A stretch of 64,000 nucleotides of DNA from Mycobacterium gordonae (GTDB lineage: Bacteria > Actinomycetota > Actinomycetes > Mycobacteriales > Mycobacteriaceae), in NCBI RefSeq assembly GCF_017086405.1, contig NZ_CP070973.1, positions 6,232,739 to 6,296,738 of the forward strand, given 5' to 3'. Position numbers and translations under genes: made by a program. The notes under the pieces were generated by a model that was not told the DNA's origin, searched no databases, and saw only the letters and a list, made by a program, of their open reading frames with translations. Below, piece after piece: positions 49,993 through 58,085 of the stretch; the first letter of the stretch is position 1, and every line of letters begins with the position of its first letter.

Positions 49993-51411
49993 TCATTCGT
50001 CCGCAGAAAAAAATTCGGCCGCCGCAGTTCCCAAGGCGATTGCGTGACCCTTTGCGGCCGCGCTCGAAATTACATCCGGATACTTCAACTGACGGGCAGC
50101 GTAGCCAAGAACGATCGACCATATCTCACGGTCACTGGTCGCGGCATCTGCTAGCCAATCTTGGCAAACGCCAACCCATTCAGGTATTGGACAATCGTCA
50201 AGAAAGCGCTCAGTACCTAGCGCTCTGCACTGATCAGGGGTAGGCCACTGCCCGTCGCGAATCGGCGACGCACGATGAAATAACGGCGATAGCAGCGCAG
50301 TCACCGGATCGACGAGACGAGAAGCCATCTTCTCGTCGTCAAAGTCGATCAGAATTGGACTGCCACCCACTAGCAATATGTTGCCTGGATGCAGGTCTCC
50401 ATGCTGCGCGACGATAGTCGTGGGTACCCCTAACGTCGCTCTTGGGCAAGCGATTCCTTCGCCGGCGAGTAGATCACGTGCCTTGGTCCACGCGATCAGC
50501 GGTCGCATGAGTTCCTCCAGGGTGTGTGTGACAGCAGCACCATGAAGAGCCTCCCGCATTGCGTGCGTGATCTCCGCGAGTCCGCGTGAAGCAAGTTGAT
50601 CATCAGAGAGGATCAGGTCGAGTAAAGGCCGAGGTTCGCTTCCGGCCAATTGCGAAACTTGAGCATTCCGCGCATCACAGAGACCGCCTATCGACGCGAC
50701 AGATGCGGCGACGAATCGTGCTGGCAGCAGCGACCTTAGACCTCCGGTGGCGGTGGTTGGAATGCGGTCGGACTGTTTGACCACAATTGACGCGATGGTC
50801 CGACCCTGGCGGTCTACAACCTGGCACCACCACACTAGTTTGCCGCCCAAGCCGCCTGTGAGGGGGACTGCGCGAATCGATGTGCCGCCGAAATGCCGCG
50901 CAACACATCTGAGCAGTCGACGGCTTATTCTTCTGGGCTGGTCGTCGCCGATCACGCCGTCAACGTGGATATCGCTGAGCCTGTCGAGATAGCCTCTCAG
51001 CTCATCGATATAGCGTCCAAATTCCAGCGTTTGTTCTTTCTCGAATGGATATACCCTCACAATGTGTTCTCCAGCCGGACCAACCGGAATAACGCCTCTA
51101 TTCAAAGTGAATTGTGCGTGTATGAAATCCGTGTGACCGGTAAAAACGATAAACGGGGTGTCGGGCAACTTGTCGAGCATGACATTCAATAGATCGTCGC
51201 CCGTCTGATCTGTCGGCTCGTCCGAGGCAGAGCGTGGTAATCGTCGATCCAAGACCACGAGATCCACCGGCCGCTTGATCTCATCGACGGCCTCTACCGC
51301 GGCCTCGTAGTTTTCAAATACCATTACATCAAATCCCCGCTCTGACAACACCGCCCGATTGAAGTAAATCTGTTCCTGATCGTCTTCAACCATGATTGCG
51401 TACCTAGGCAA
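49993..51411 (-). CDS. Receiver domain fused to aminoglycoside-phosphotransferase-like kinase
   Basis: 472 residues. The N-terminal receiver (1-~145) is complete: acidic triplet VEDDQE (Glu9-Asp11), phospho-acceptor Asp55 in LVVLDRRLP, Thr91 in VFTGHTD and Lys125 in YPFEKEQ. The C-terminal part (~160-472) is an APH/choline-kinase fold: glycine loop GGLGGK (186-191), nucleotide Lys in IVVKQ (212), catalytic loop QHGDLHPGNILL (Asp339, Asn344) and metal-binding IDFDDE (Asp356). I know of no described protein with this fusion; it could be an output kinase switched on by phosphorylation. Its start overlaps the histidine kinase stop by 8 bp. It is convergent with the DUF499 gene (32-bp gap). Confidence 0.82.
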   Translation of the reverse strand: MPRYAIMVEDDQEQIYFNRAVLSERGFDVMVFENYEAAVEAVDEIKRPVDLVVLDRRLPRSASDEPTDQTGDDLLNVMLDKLPDTPFIVFTGHTDFIHAQFTLNRGVIPVGPAGEHIVRVYPFEKEQTLEFGRYIDELRGYLDRLSDIHVDGVIGDDQPRRISRRLLRCVARHFGGTSIRAVPLTGGLGGKLVWWCQVVDRQGRTIASIVVKQSDRIPTTATGGLRSLLPARFVAASVASIGGLCDARNAQVSQLAGSEPRPLLDLILSDDQLASRGLAEITHAMREALHGAAVTHTLEELMRPLIAWTKARDLLAGEGIACPRATLGVPTTIVAQHGDLHPGNILLVGGSPILIDFDDEKMASRLVDPVTALLSPLFHRASPIRDGQWPTPDQCRALGTERFLDDCPIPEWVGVCQDWLADAATSDREIWSIVLGYAARQLKYPDVISSAAAKGHAIALGTAAAEFFSADE

Positions 51412-52276
51412 ATCTGCCCCCTCTGAGTAAGAACGTCACAGTCCCGCCTGATGCGGAGAGGTCGAAATCATATCCAAGTCGGCTTGAGGCCAATTCAATG
51501 ATTCGAGTACCGAGACCACGATGGCCCCTCTTGCTCGTTCGACCTGTCGCAGATATTTTCGTATAGTCAAAAGTCGTACCCAAGAAGCGATTTCGAATAG
51601 TAATCCAGAACGTGCTATCGCCAACATTAGTTGCGATCAGTATCTGACCCTCACTCGTGTTGAGTTCACGGGCCGCGTCGACAGCGTTGTGAATAGCGTT
51701 GGTCATAATTAGCATCAGAAGTCCAGGGTCAGTGAAGATTCCATCAGACGACTCCTCGGGAAGTTCGAGTGTGAACATTGAAGAGGGATACTCGTCCGAA
51801 ATGCACGCATTTACAATCTCACTAAGTGACACCTGCTGCCGCTGCGGCAGTCGATGAGCAGCAGCCAAACTGCTCAAACCTTCTACGCGCCTCCGCAATG
51901 CTTCGATGGCGCTATTCGTTGCGCTGGAATCAAAATCTGGCAACTCTTTGTCGGCAGAATAACGTACCCAGCCGATCGCGGGTTGCATCTCATGCCGGAT
52001 GATGCCGGATAACTCTTCGAGTATTGCCGTCGTGTCTGCGTCGCGATCTGTCGGATGCTCAATTGAATGTTGCGATTGAGCTTCTTTATCGTCGATCCTT
52101 CTTAAAGCGACATCAATGGCCCGACGAATACGCGGGACACCTTCGTGAGCCGCGGCCTCAATCAGCCGACTGCGGAATCTCGGGTCGAGGTTTTCCTCAA
52201 CCGCCCATTGGATTGCACGCATCCTCTCCGAAGGCAGTTCTGATGCGAGCTTCCGCAGAAATTCGTCCTCGTTCAC
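51404..52276 (-). CDS. Histidine kinase with N-terminal HEAT-like repeats
   Basis: 290 residues, soluble (no membrane segment). Residues about 12-62 form two HEAT-like helical repeats (SERMRAIQWAVEENLDPRFRSRLIEAAAHEG...). The phospho-His is in IIRHEMQPAIGWVR (His95) and the ATP-binding domain has TNAIHNAVDAAREL (N-box), a degenerate D-box region and HRGLGTRIIELA (G2). The gene order and overlap (GTGA with the ATPase stop upstream; 8 bp with the receiver gene downstream) show a dedicated pair. The HEAT-like part may sense the ATPase or an invader, as repeat domains do in defensive kinases. The phosphate would go to Asp55 of the receiver-kinase. Confidence 0.82.
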   Translation of the reverse strand: MNEDEFLRKLASELPSERMRAIQWAVEENLDPRFRSRLIEAAAHEGVPRIRRAIDVALRRIDDKEAQSQHSIEHPTDRDADTTAILEELSGIIRHEMQPAIGWVRYSADKELPDFDSSATNSAIEALRRRVEGLSSLAAAHRLPQRQQVSLSEIVNACISDEYPSSMFTLELPEESSDGIFTDPGLLMLIMTNAIHNAVDAARELNTSEGQILIATNVGDSTFWITIRNRFLGTTFDYTKISATGRTSKRGHRGLGTRIIELASSRLGYDFDLSASGGTVTFLLRGGRFA

Positions 52277-54102
52277 GTATCAAATCCGTGATCACGGTAA
52301 AACTGAGCGCGGCGTCTGAACGCGTCTTCGCCACCCTCCATTAGCTTGGTGATAGCGTCAACAACCGCTGGTGCATCGTAAGACCCCGACGCCTCGACTT
52401 CACCACGCCGCCCGTCGCTAACAAGTTGGACAACTTTCGCAGCAGACCCAAGCACGGGGATGTTGGCATTGTGTGTCGCTATCACCGTTTGGGCATTAGA
52501 CACACTGCGCTTATTCAGCCCGACGACGACTGTGTCGACAAGGAAAGCGTTATCAAGATGGTCTTCGGGCTGATCCAATAACAAGGGGCGTGCATGTTCA
52601 GTTAGGAGAATTGGCAATGTAACAGCACATTTCTGGCCAGTTGATAGTGTTTCGACGCTTTTTTGCATGGAGCCGTCTTGCAGTAAGAAATCGGCCATGT
52701 CATCGAGTTTAATGATCGACAAAGCCGATAAGGTTTCGGAATTACGGAGCGCGTCCAGAGCTCGGCTGACGCGATCAGTCGACAGTTCGGTCGCGGCACT
52801 AGCCGCGTCGATATCCCCGCGCTCGACAAAGTCAAGGAGCTGCCGCGGGAGGAGATTTTTCGAGAAAATATCGGCGATGGAGCCATACCGCATCCCACTG
52901 CCTTGGAGCGAGGTGATTAAAAGGTCCCGAAAAGCCCGGGAATCGGCGAGGTGTTCAATCGCAACTGTGATTCGCGAGGTCAGGTCCTGGGATACCGCGC
53001 TCGCAATATCTCTCCGACGCAAATACAACTCTTCGTCGGCTTGTTCGGCCCTGTCGAGCAGACGGTCGCGCTGGGCGTGGAGTAAGTTGTACCGGGCGGT
53101 TAGCTCCTCAGATCTAGCTTTCTCGGCGTCTAGACGTTCAAGCTCGGCGCGAACTTTCCGTATCTTTGTCGTCAGCTCGCCAAGCCCTCGCTCCGCCGTG
53201 TTCAGGTCGCTTCTGATCGGCTCGGCCTGTGCGCGAAGCTCAAGTTCCAGTGCTGCACGCCTGGCTCTCGACTGATTCAACCGCTCTGAAGCAGCATCGA
53301 TGTGCGCGTTTAGTGAGACGACTGACGCTTGAAATTCGACGAGTGAGGGCCGAACGCGGGTAATATCATCAGGGGGTAGAGGAATATCGAGCAGTCTATT
53401 TGCCTGGTCGAGAAGTGTTTCGTAGGTCTGAGTTAGATCATTAATTGAACTAACTGCGTATTCCGAAACATTCTGCTGAGATTGAATTTCTAGAAGCGTG
53501 TTCTCGAGGGTGCGTAATATTTCTCGTTGGGTGGTGAGTGACGCTGAAGCGTCAGACATGAGGATTTTTTCCTCGTTGGCCAGGTTAGCGAGATCTGATT
53601 GAAGAAGTGACCGTAGGCTGGTTCGTTCCTCGATCTCACGAATCTCGATACCCAGTGCGAAGAGCTGCTGAGTGATCGATGCGATCTCATCGATGTCACT
53701 ATCGCCGATTTCCGATTTCGCGCGAAAGTCGATCAACCGAAGCCTGCTATCGGCGTCCGATGCAATTGACTCGAGCTCATTCTGGCCCAGTACCAAGGCC
53801 GTCTCTGCAAATTCAGGACGCCGCCCTCCACCTTCGGCGTCTACCACCAGCCGGTAAGACGAATCTCCGTCCTCGATGTCCAAGACGACTTCGCCGTCTC
53901 CGAGCATCGACCGAACTCGGCGGACCTCGGCATCATTGCGCTTCTGGTCTGCGTGCGAAGTGCCGAGGGCGTGTCCGATCAACTCCAGCAGGGTTGTCTT
54001 GCCCGCCCCCCGCGCGCCGATCACGACATTCAGACCGGACTCGAGGCGCACATCGAGGCCCTCCAAGAAGCCACCCGTAATCCTCAGACGAGATATCCAC
54101 AC
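52273..54102 (-). CDS. TrlF/SMC-like AAA ATPase (coupled to histidine kinase and receiver-kinase)
   Basis: 609 residues from a GTG at 54102; longer in-frame starts up to 54237 are possible but the part before VWISRLRITGGFLEGL has no homology-like pattern. Walker A is NVVIGARGAGKTTLLELIG (about 26-43); a coiled-coil follows (about 165-400). The C-terminal ABC half has the signature ETLSTGQKCAVTLPILL, Walker B with LLLDQPEDHLDN and the H-loop VIATHNANIPVLG, then MEGGEDAFRRRAQFYRDHGF. The DQPED...THNANIPV pattern is that of TrlF-type ATPases, but the PHP nuclease half of TrlF is absent. It may bind DNA or ends and signal to the kinase; this is inference. The stop overlaps the kinase start. Confidence 0.82.
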   Translation of the reverse strand: MWISRLRITGGFLEGLDVRLESGLNVVIGARGAGKTTLLELIGHALGTSHADQKRNDAEVRRVRSMLGDGEVVLDIEDGDSSYRLVVDAEGGGRRPEFAETALVLGQNELESIASDADSRLRLIDFRAKSEIGDSDIDEIASITQQLFALGIEIREIEERTSLRSLLQSDLANLANEEKILMSDASASLTTQREILRTLENTLLEIQSQQNVSEYAVSSINDLTQTYETLLDQANRLLDIPLPPDDITRVRPSLVEFQASVVSLNAHIDAASERLNQSRARRAALELELRAQAEPIRSDLNTAERGLGELTTKIRKVRAELERLDAEKARSEELTARYNLLHAQRDRLLDRAEQADEELYLRRRDIASAVSQDLTSRITVAIEHLADSRAFRDLLITSLQGSGMRYGSIADIFSKNLLPRQLLDFVERGDIDAASAATELSTDRVSRALDALRNSETLSALSIIKLDDMADFLLQDGSMQKSVETLSTGQKCAVTLPILLTEHARPLLLDQPEDHLDNAFLVDTVVVGLNKRSVSNAQTVIATHNANIPVLGSAAKVVQLVSDGRRGEVEASGSYDAPAVVDAITKLMEGGEDAFRRRAQFYRDHGFDT

Positions 54103-54394
54103 GCTTGCATCTTTGCTTATCGAGAGGCAGATCGCGGAGAGTGAAGTGCCGCGCCTCTCACAGATTATGGAGTGCTGGCTCACCTTGGTGGGGTCACGAT
54201 GTCTCCACGGTGGCACACGCACCATATAAGGCGCCAATCCGCCGGGGCGAATGTCGCTGGTACATTGCGGAACCTGAACCTCAGAGTGGACGGAGTCGAC
54301 GAGCGGTCGCCACGGCGACCAGGTCGTATCTCATAGCTGCGCTGTCGGTCGACCACATGTAGCACCAACCAATAGCGGCAGCATTTTGCAGCAT

Positions 54395-54817
54395 TTATAG
54401 GAGGTCAACTCCATCGTGCGCCCGCGACTTCGGCGACTCTTCGAACGCGTCCAAGACACGTACCCCGAAAGCCGGCACCATGGCTGACTGCACTTCTTCT
54501 ATTGTCATCCAACGGATTTCACAAGCTTCCTCAGTGGCGTGGGGCTCACCATCGGTTGGCCTGCAGCGATACACCAACGCGACGATTCCGTGAGTCAAGT
54601 TCTTGTAGACGCCAGTGAGCCGCTCGACCGTGACCTCAAGTCCGGTCTCTTCCAACACCTCACGCCGAACACCCGACTCAAACGACTCGTCGAGTTCGAG
54701 CACACCGCCGGGCGCCTCCCAGTGGCCGTTGTCGTCGCGCTTGATCACGAGTACGCGGCCGTCGTCGCGGACCACGATGCCAGCGACGCTGACCGAGTGT
54801 TTTGGTGTGGCTGCCAT
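54395..54817 (-). CDS. Nudix hydrolase, Pif-like AICE protein
   Basis: 140 residues with a full Nudix box, GGVLELDESFESGVRREVLEETGLEV (GX5EX7REUXEEXGU fits), preceded by VLVIKRDDNGHWEAP. It hydrolyses a nucleoside diphosphate-linked compound. In the Streptomyces element pSAM2 the Nudix protein Pif prevents transfer between cells already carrying the element, and Nudix genes beside the GntR repressor are standard in such elements, so an immunity role is plausible. The ATG at 54817 has GAGGAG 8 nt upstream. It is divergent from the GntR gene across a KorSA-like operator. Confidence 0.85.
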   Translation of the reverse strand: MAATPKHSVSVAGIVVRDDGRVLVIKRDDNGHWEAPGGVLELDESFESGVRREVLEETGLEVTVERLTGVYKNLTHGIVALVYRCRPTDGEPHATEEACEIRWMTIEEVQSAMVPAFGVRVLDAFEESPKSRAHDGVDLL

Positions 54818-54876
54818 GCGTGAGACTCCTCTGCGGCCGACTCCATTAGTGACAGGGGACGTGTCGTTTCCCTAGA

Positions 54877-54888
54877 CTAGTCGCCTAG
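54877..54888. promoter_or_regulatory. KorSA-like operator 1 (CTAGTCGCCTAG)
   Basis: CTAG-N4-CTAG palindrome in the divergent Nudix/GntR region, 22 nt before the regulator start; an extra CTAG precedes it at 54872. Related sites are at 55740 and 55757. Confidence 0.6.
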
Positions 54889-54910
54889 ACATGTATGGAG
54901 AGGCTCTCAG

Positions 54911-55693
54911 GTGCTGCAACTTGGCCATATCGACCGGGCGGACGACAAACCGCCCTATCGACAGATCGCCAGCATGTTGCGTGACGCCATCAGCTCTGGC
55001 CAACTAGGAGCAGGTGAACGCCTACCCTCCGAGGCCGCGCTGATTGAGCATTTCGGGGTCGCGCGGATGACAGTTCGCCAGGCAGTTCAGGATCTGCGCG
55101 CCGAAGGCCTGGTGATATCCGAGCACGGTCGCGGAGTGTTCGTGCGGCCAGCTCCCCCAATTAGGCGGCTCGCCTCGGATCGCTTCGCGCGGCAACATCG
55201 CGCCAGCGGTAAGGCAGCGTTCACCGTCGAAGCGGAGAAGTCCGGCTACACACCTCATCAGGTCGACAACATCACCGTTTCGCGCGAGAAGCCGGATTCT
55301 GTCGTGGCCGAACGCCTTCGACTGACAAACGATGATGAAGTTGTGGTTCGATCACGGCGTTACCTTGCCGACGGCAAGCCAGTAGAAACGGCGACTTCAT
55401 ACATTCCTGCCTCATTCGCCCAGGGCACCAAGATCGAACAGACCGATACCGGGCCAGGCGGCATATACGCGCGCCTCGAAGAGGCCGGCCACACCCTCGC
55501 GCGATTCACTGAGGAAGTTGGCGCGCGTATGCCCACCCCCGAAGAGCGCCGCGCCTTGCAACTCCCGGCAGGGGCGCCTGTCCTGACGGTGGTTCGGACG
55601 GCCTACGACACCAACGATGCAGCCGTCGAGGTGTGCGACACGGTGAAGGTGGCATCGGCCTACCTGCTGGAATACGACTTCTCAGCGCGCTGA
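54911..55693 (+). CDS. GntR/HutC family regulator, KorSA-like AICE repressor
   Basis: 260 residues from a GTG at 54911 (GGAGAGG 7 nt upstream). The N-terminal GntR winged helix (about 14-80) has PPYRQIASMLRDAISSGQLGAGERLPSEAALIEHFGVARMTVRQAVQDLRAEGLV. The C-terminal UTRA domain (about 95-255) includes VVRSRRYLADGKPVETATSYIP and LQLPAGAPVLTVVRTAYD. KorSA represses its own gene and transfer functions in AICEs. CTAGTCGYCTAG sites in front of this gene and in front of the downstream tra operon fit such autoregulation. Confidence 0.9.
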   Translation: MLQLGHIDRADDKPPYRQIASMLRDAISSGQLGAGERLPSEAALIEHFGVARMTVRQAVQDLRAEGLVISEHGRGVFVRPAPPIRRLASDRFARQHRASGKAAFTVEAEKSGYTPHQVDNITVSREKPDSVVAERLRLTNDDEVVVRSRRYLADGKPVETATSYIPASFAQGTKIEQTDTGPGGIYARLEEAGHTLARFTEEVGARMPTPEERRALQLPAGAPVLTVVRTAYDTNDAAVEVCDTVKVASAYLLEYDFSAR

Positions 55694-55739
55694 AACTTCC
55701 CGAAACGACCAAATGCACATTAACGCTTGACTTACTCCT

Positions 55740-55768
55740 CTAGACGACTAGGTTGAGTAGTCATCTAG
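55740..55768. promoter_or_regulatory. KorSA-like operators 2 and 3 before the transfer operon
   Basis: CTAGACGACTAG (55740-55751; reverse complement CTAGTCGTCTAG) and GTAGTCATCTAG (55757-55768), 17 bp apart, lie just before the tra operon start at 55793. They match operator 1 at 54877-54888. Confidence 0.6.
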
Positions 55769-55792
55769 TCAATCCAGTTGAAAGGTTCAACG

Positions 55793-56215
55793 ATGTCCAT
55801 TCCCAAATGGCTCCAGATCGGCCACGACCAAGTGTTCTCCCTCGGTGCGTTCCTCGTATCCGAGGTCACTCCAATGATCGACTTCGACAAGTCCTCCGGC
55901 GAGAACCGCGTGCAGGCGAGGGACCGCGACACTGGCTTACCCATGTGGCAGGTCGAAGCACTCGACGGTGATCCCGCCGCGCCGAAGCGAAGTCGCACGG
56001 TGACCGTCAAGTTCGCCGCGCCGACGCAGCCGGCGGCACCCACCAATTCCAGCGGAACACCTTTCACCCCAGTTGTTTTCGAAGGCCTAATGACCCTCCC
56101 GTACATCGAGCGGTCCGGCGACTTCTCACGGATCGCCTGGTCGTTCCGCGCCGCGGGCATGACGGCACCCGGCAAGCCGTCCGCAGCGTCGAACTCGGGT
56201 CGGGTGTCGGCATGA
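55793..56215 (+). CDS. Conserved AICE protein of unknown function
   Basis: 140 residues from the ATG at 55793 with GAAAGG upstream. It starts MSIPKWLQIGHDQVFSLGAFL, has IDFDKSSGENRVQARDRDTGLPMWQVEALDGDP and a Pro/Thr/Ser-rich region (APTQPAAPTNSSGTPFTPVVF) that could be a linker, ending with a small domain (LMTLPYIERSGDFSRIAWSFRAAG). Genes like this lie before traSA in many mycobacterial and nocardial AICEs. No enzyme motif is seen. It overlaps traSA by 4 bp. Confidence 0.75.
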   Translation: MSIPKWLQIGHDQVFSLGAFLVSEVTPMIDFDKSSGENRVQARDRDTGLPMWQVEALDGDPAAPKRSRTVTVKFAAPTQPAAPTNSSGTPFTPVVFEGLMTLPYIERSGDFSRIAWSFRAAGMTAPGKPSAASNSGRVSA

Positions 56216-57534
56216 ATCCCGACCCGTACGAACTGACCGATCCCGATACCCCGTTTCGGATCGACCACGTGCTGAATTTCCTCACCGCTTTCACCCTGTG
56301 CGTAGCGATCATCGCGATCGTCATCGGCGCCGCTCTCATTTGCTGGCGACTGCACTCACCAGAGACGTACGAAGAGCGGTTCGCAACCCCTGCCCGACTC
56401 CTGCGCTGGCGTCTTTGGGCGCACCTCTCATGGCAGAAGCTCTGCAAGCGCTGCGGCTTGTCCGCTGCGGAGCAGATCACGCGCCGCGACAGCGAAGGTC
56501 GACAGTTCACGTCAACCCGTTGGTTTCATCCAAAGCTATTGGCAACAGACGTATTTCGCACCACCCTGCGTCTGACTGTCCGGGCCAGGATGGGTCAGAC
56601 TGTCGAAGACTTGGAGCGTGCGGTTCCAGCGATTCGCGACGCTGCGGGCGCTCACTCGGCACGGTCGGTTGTCGTCTACCCCGGCACGCTGCGGATCGAA
56701 CTGGTCATGCGGGAACAGCTCTCGACAGTAGGCAACGCGGTGCCGCCGACGACGGTAGCGACAGCGCGGGTCACGCTCGGGCGTTGCGAGAACGGCTCAG
56801 CCTGGAGTCTGCAATTGAGCGGTCGACACACCCTCACGGTGGGCTGTTCAGGGGCAGGCAAAGGTTCCGTCTTCTGGGGCATCGCCTGTGGTCTCGGTCC
56901 TGCTGTCGCCGCCGGCGTGGTTCGTCTGGTGGGAATCGACCTGAAATACGGCATTGAATTGTCGGTCGGCTCTGAGCTGTTCACGAAGATCGCCATCACG
57001 GAAGCCGATGCCGTGGAAACCCTTGCCGCGCTGGAGAACTTGATGGACCAGCGCGGGCAACGTATGGCTGGACGCTCACGCCAGCACATCGCGAGTCGTG
57101 ATACGCCGTTGGTGGTGCTGCTGATCGACGAACTCGCCGGTCTGACCAACTACCTGTCCGATCCGGCCATGTGCAAAGCGGGCAAAGCATCGTTGTCGCG
57201 GATCTTGTCCAAAGGCCGCGGCCTGGGGATTGTGGTGGCCGCATTCGTACAAGATCCCCGCAAGGAAATCATCCCCATGCGGGAATTGTTCACCCAGACC
57301 ATCGCGCTGCGGCTGCGTTCACGCGACGAAGTCGCGATGGTGCTCGGCGACGGCATGGTCGACAAAGCGCCCGCGCACCGAATCAGCCCCGACCAACCCG
57401 GCACCGGCTACGTCATCGCGGAAGACGGACAGGTGACCAAGGTCCGATCCGACTTTTGGAGCGATGACCAAATCCGCACCACCGCAAAGCGATACAGCCG
57501 AGCACGCACACCTGGAGGAAAGAGCGATGAGTGA
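56212..57534 (+). CDS. FtsK/SpoIIIE-type conjugative DNA translocase (TraSA-like)
   Basis: 440 residues. One or two N-terminal membrane helices (FLTAFTLCVAIIAIVIGAALICW) anchor it. The motor domain has Walker A TVGCSGAGKGSVFWGI (about 208-220), Walker B VVLLIDELAGLTNYL (about 300-312) and SRILSKGRGLGIVVAAFVQDP. TraSA/TraB proteins move double-stranded DNA between mycelial or cell partners as a hexamer, which is how AICEs transfer. It overlaps the gene before by 4 bp and the small gene after by 8 bp, all one operon. Confidence 0.9.
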   Translation: MNPDPYELTDPDTPFRIDHVLNFLTAFTLCVAIIAIVIGAALICWRLHSPETYEERFATPARLLRWRLWAHLSWQKLCKRCGLSAAEQITRRDSEGRQFTSTRWFHPKLLATDVFRTTLRLTVRARMGQTVEDLERAVPAIRDAAGAHSARSVVVYPGTLRIELVMREQLSTVGNAVPPTTVATARVTLGRCENGSAWSLQLSGRHTLTVGCSGAGKGSVFWGIACGLGPAVAAGVVRLVGIDLKYGIELSVGSELFTKIAITEADAVETLAALENLMDQRGQRMAGRSRQHIASRDTPLVVLLIDELAGLTNYLSDPAMCKAGKASLSRILSKGRGLGIVVAAFVQDPRKEIIPMRELFTQTIALRLRSRDEVAMVLGDGMVDKAPAHRISPDQPGTGYVIAEDGQVTKVRSDFWSDDQIRTTAKRYSRARTPGGKSDE

Positions 57535-57844
57535 CGACTGGCCACTCTTCGAATCACCCGACGAGAATAAGTTGGCGAGGCACGCCGATCTCATCCACCG
57601 CGCCCAGCTCGTCAGCAGAGACGGATGGGGCCGGTATCGGCGCCTCTGGTCGTGCGGCGAAGTCATCGGAACCGCCCTTGTCCTGGGTGACGACGCCGAG
57701 CTCCAGCGCTGCGGCGAGACCAGGCACTCCGCGCTGGAGCGGTGGGCATTCGATCTATGGGGAATGACTGGCGGCCAAGCCGACGCCGAGGCCGGATTGC
57801 TGCGCACCCAAGCCTGGTTCGACTCCATCCGTGCAGCGAGGTGA
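57527..57844 (+). CDS. Small AICE hypothetical protein
   Basis: 105 residues from the ATG at 57527 (GGAGG 10 nt upstream), overlapping traSA by 8 bp. The sequence is charged and Trp-rich: DWPLFESPDENKLARHADLIHRAQLVSRDGWGRYRRLW and TRHSALERWAFDLWGMTGGQADAEAGLLRTQAW. No family recognised. Such small proteins often precede xis-int in actinomycete integrative elements. Confidence 0.68.
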   Translation: MSDDWPLFESPDENKLARHADLIHRAQLVSRDGWGRYRRLWSCGEVIGTALVLGDDAELQRCGETRHSALERWAFDLWGMTGGQADAEAGLLRTQAWFDSIRAAR

Positions 57845-58085
57845 GAGGGTGGTCACTCACGGCCTGCGCGAGGCTCTCGTCAACACGGGCAACTTCCCAG
57901 AATTGCTTACTGCCGAACAGGTCTCAGCGCTATTAGGCGTTTCCGCTGCGACCCTTAACCGCTGGGCGGCGCTCCGCGAAACCACCGGCGAACAGATCGG
58001 CCCACCCTGCTACACATTGTCAGGGCGCCTGCGGCGCTGGGACTGCGCCGAAGTCCGGTCCTGGCTGAAGCAGGTGCGTCGGTAA
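57831..58085 (+). CDS. Excisionase-like helix-turn-helix protein (Xis)
   Basis: 84 residues from GTG 57831 (a GTG at 57849 is also possible). The MerR/Xis-type winged helix is clear: ELLTAEQVSALLGVSAATLNRWAALRETTGEQIGPPCYTLSGRLRRWDCAEVRSWLKQ. Xis proteins bend DNA at att sites to drive excision. It overlaps the small gene before by 14 bp, and its stop overlaps the integrase start (TAATGG). With the integrase broken, its present use is doubtful. Confidence 0.85.
   Translation: MQRGERVVTHGLREALVNTGNFPELLTAEQVSALLGVSAATLNRWAALRETTGEQIGPPCYTLSGRLRRWDCAEVRSWLKQVRR

Noticed and set aside
52273..54237. 654-residue form of the TrlF-like ATPase starting at 54237
   Set aside because: The first ~45 residues have no family-like pattern and a GTG at 54102 starts right at the conserved beta strand; the longer form is not excluded.
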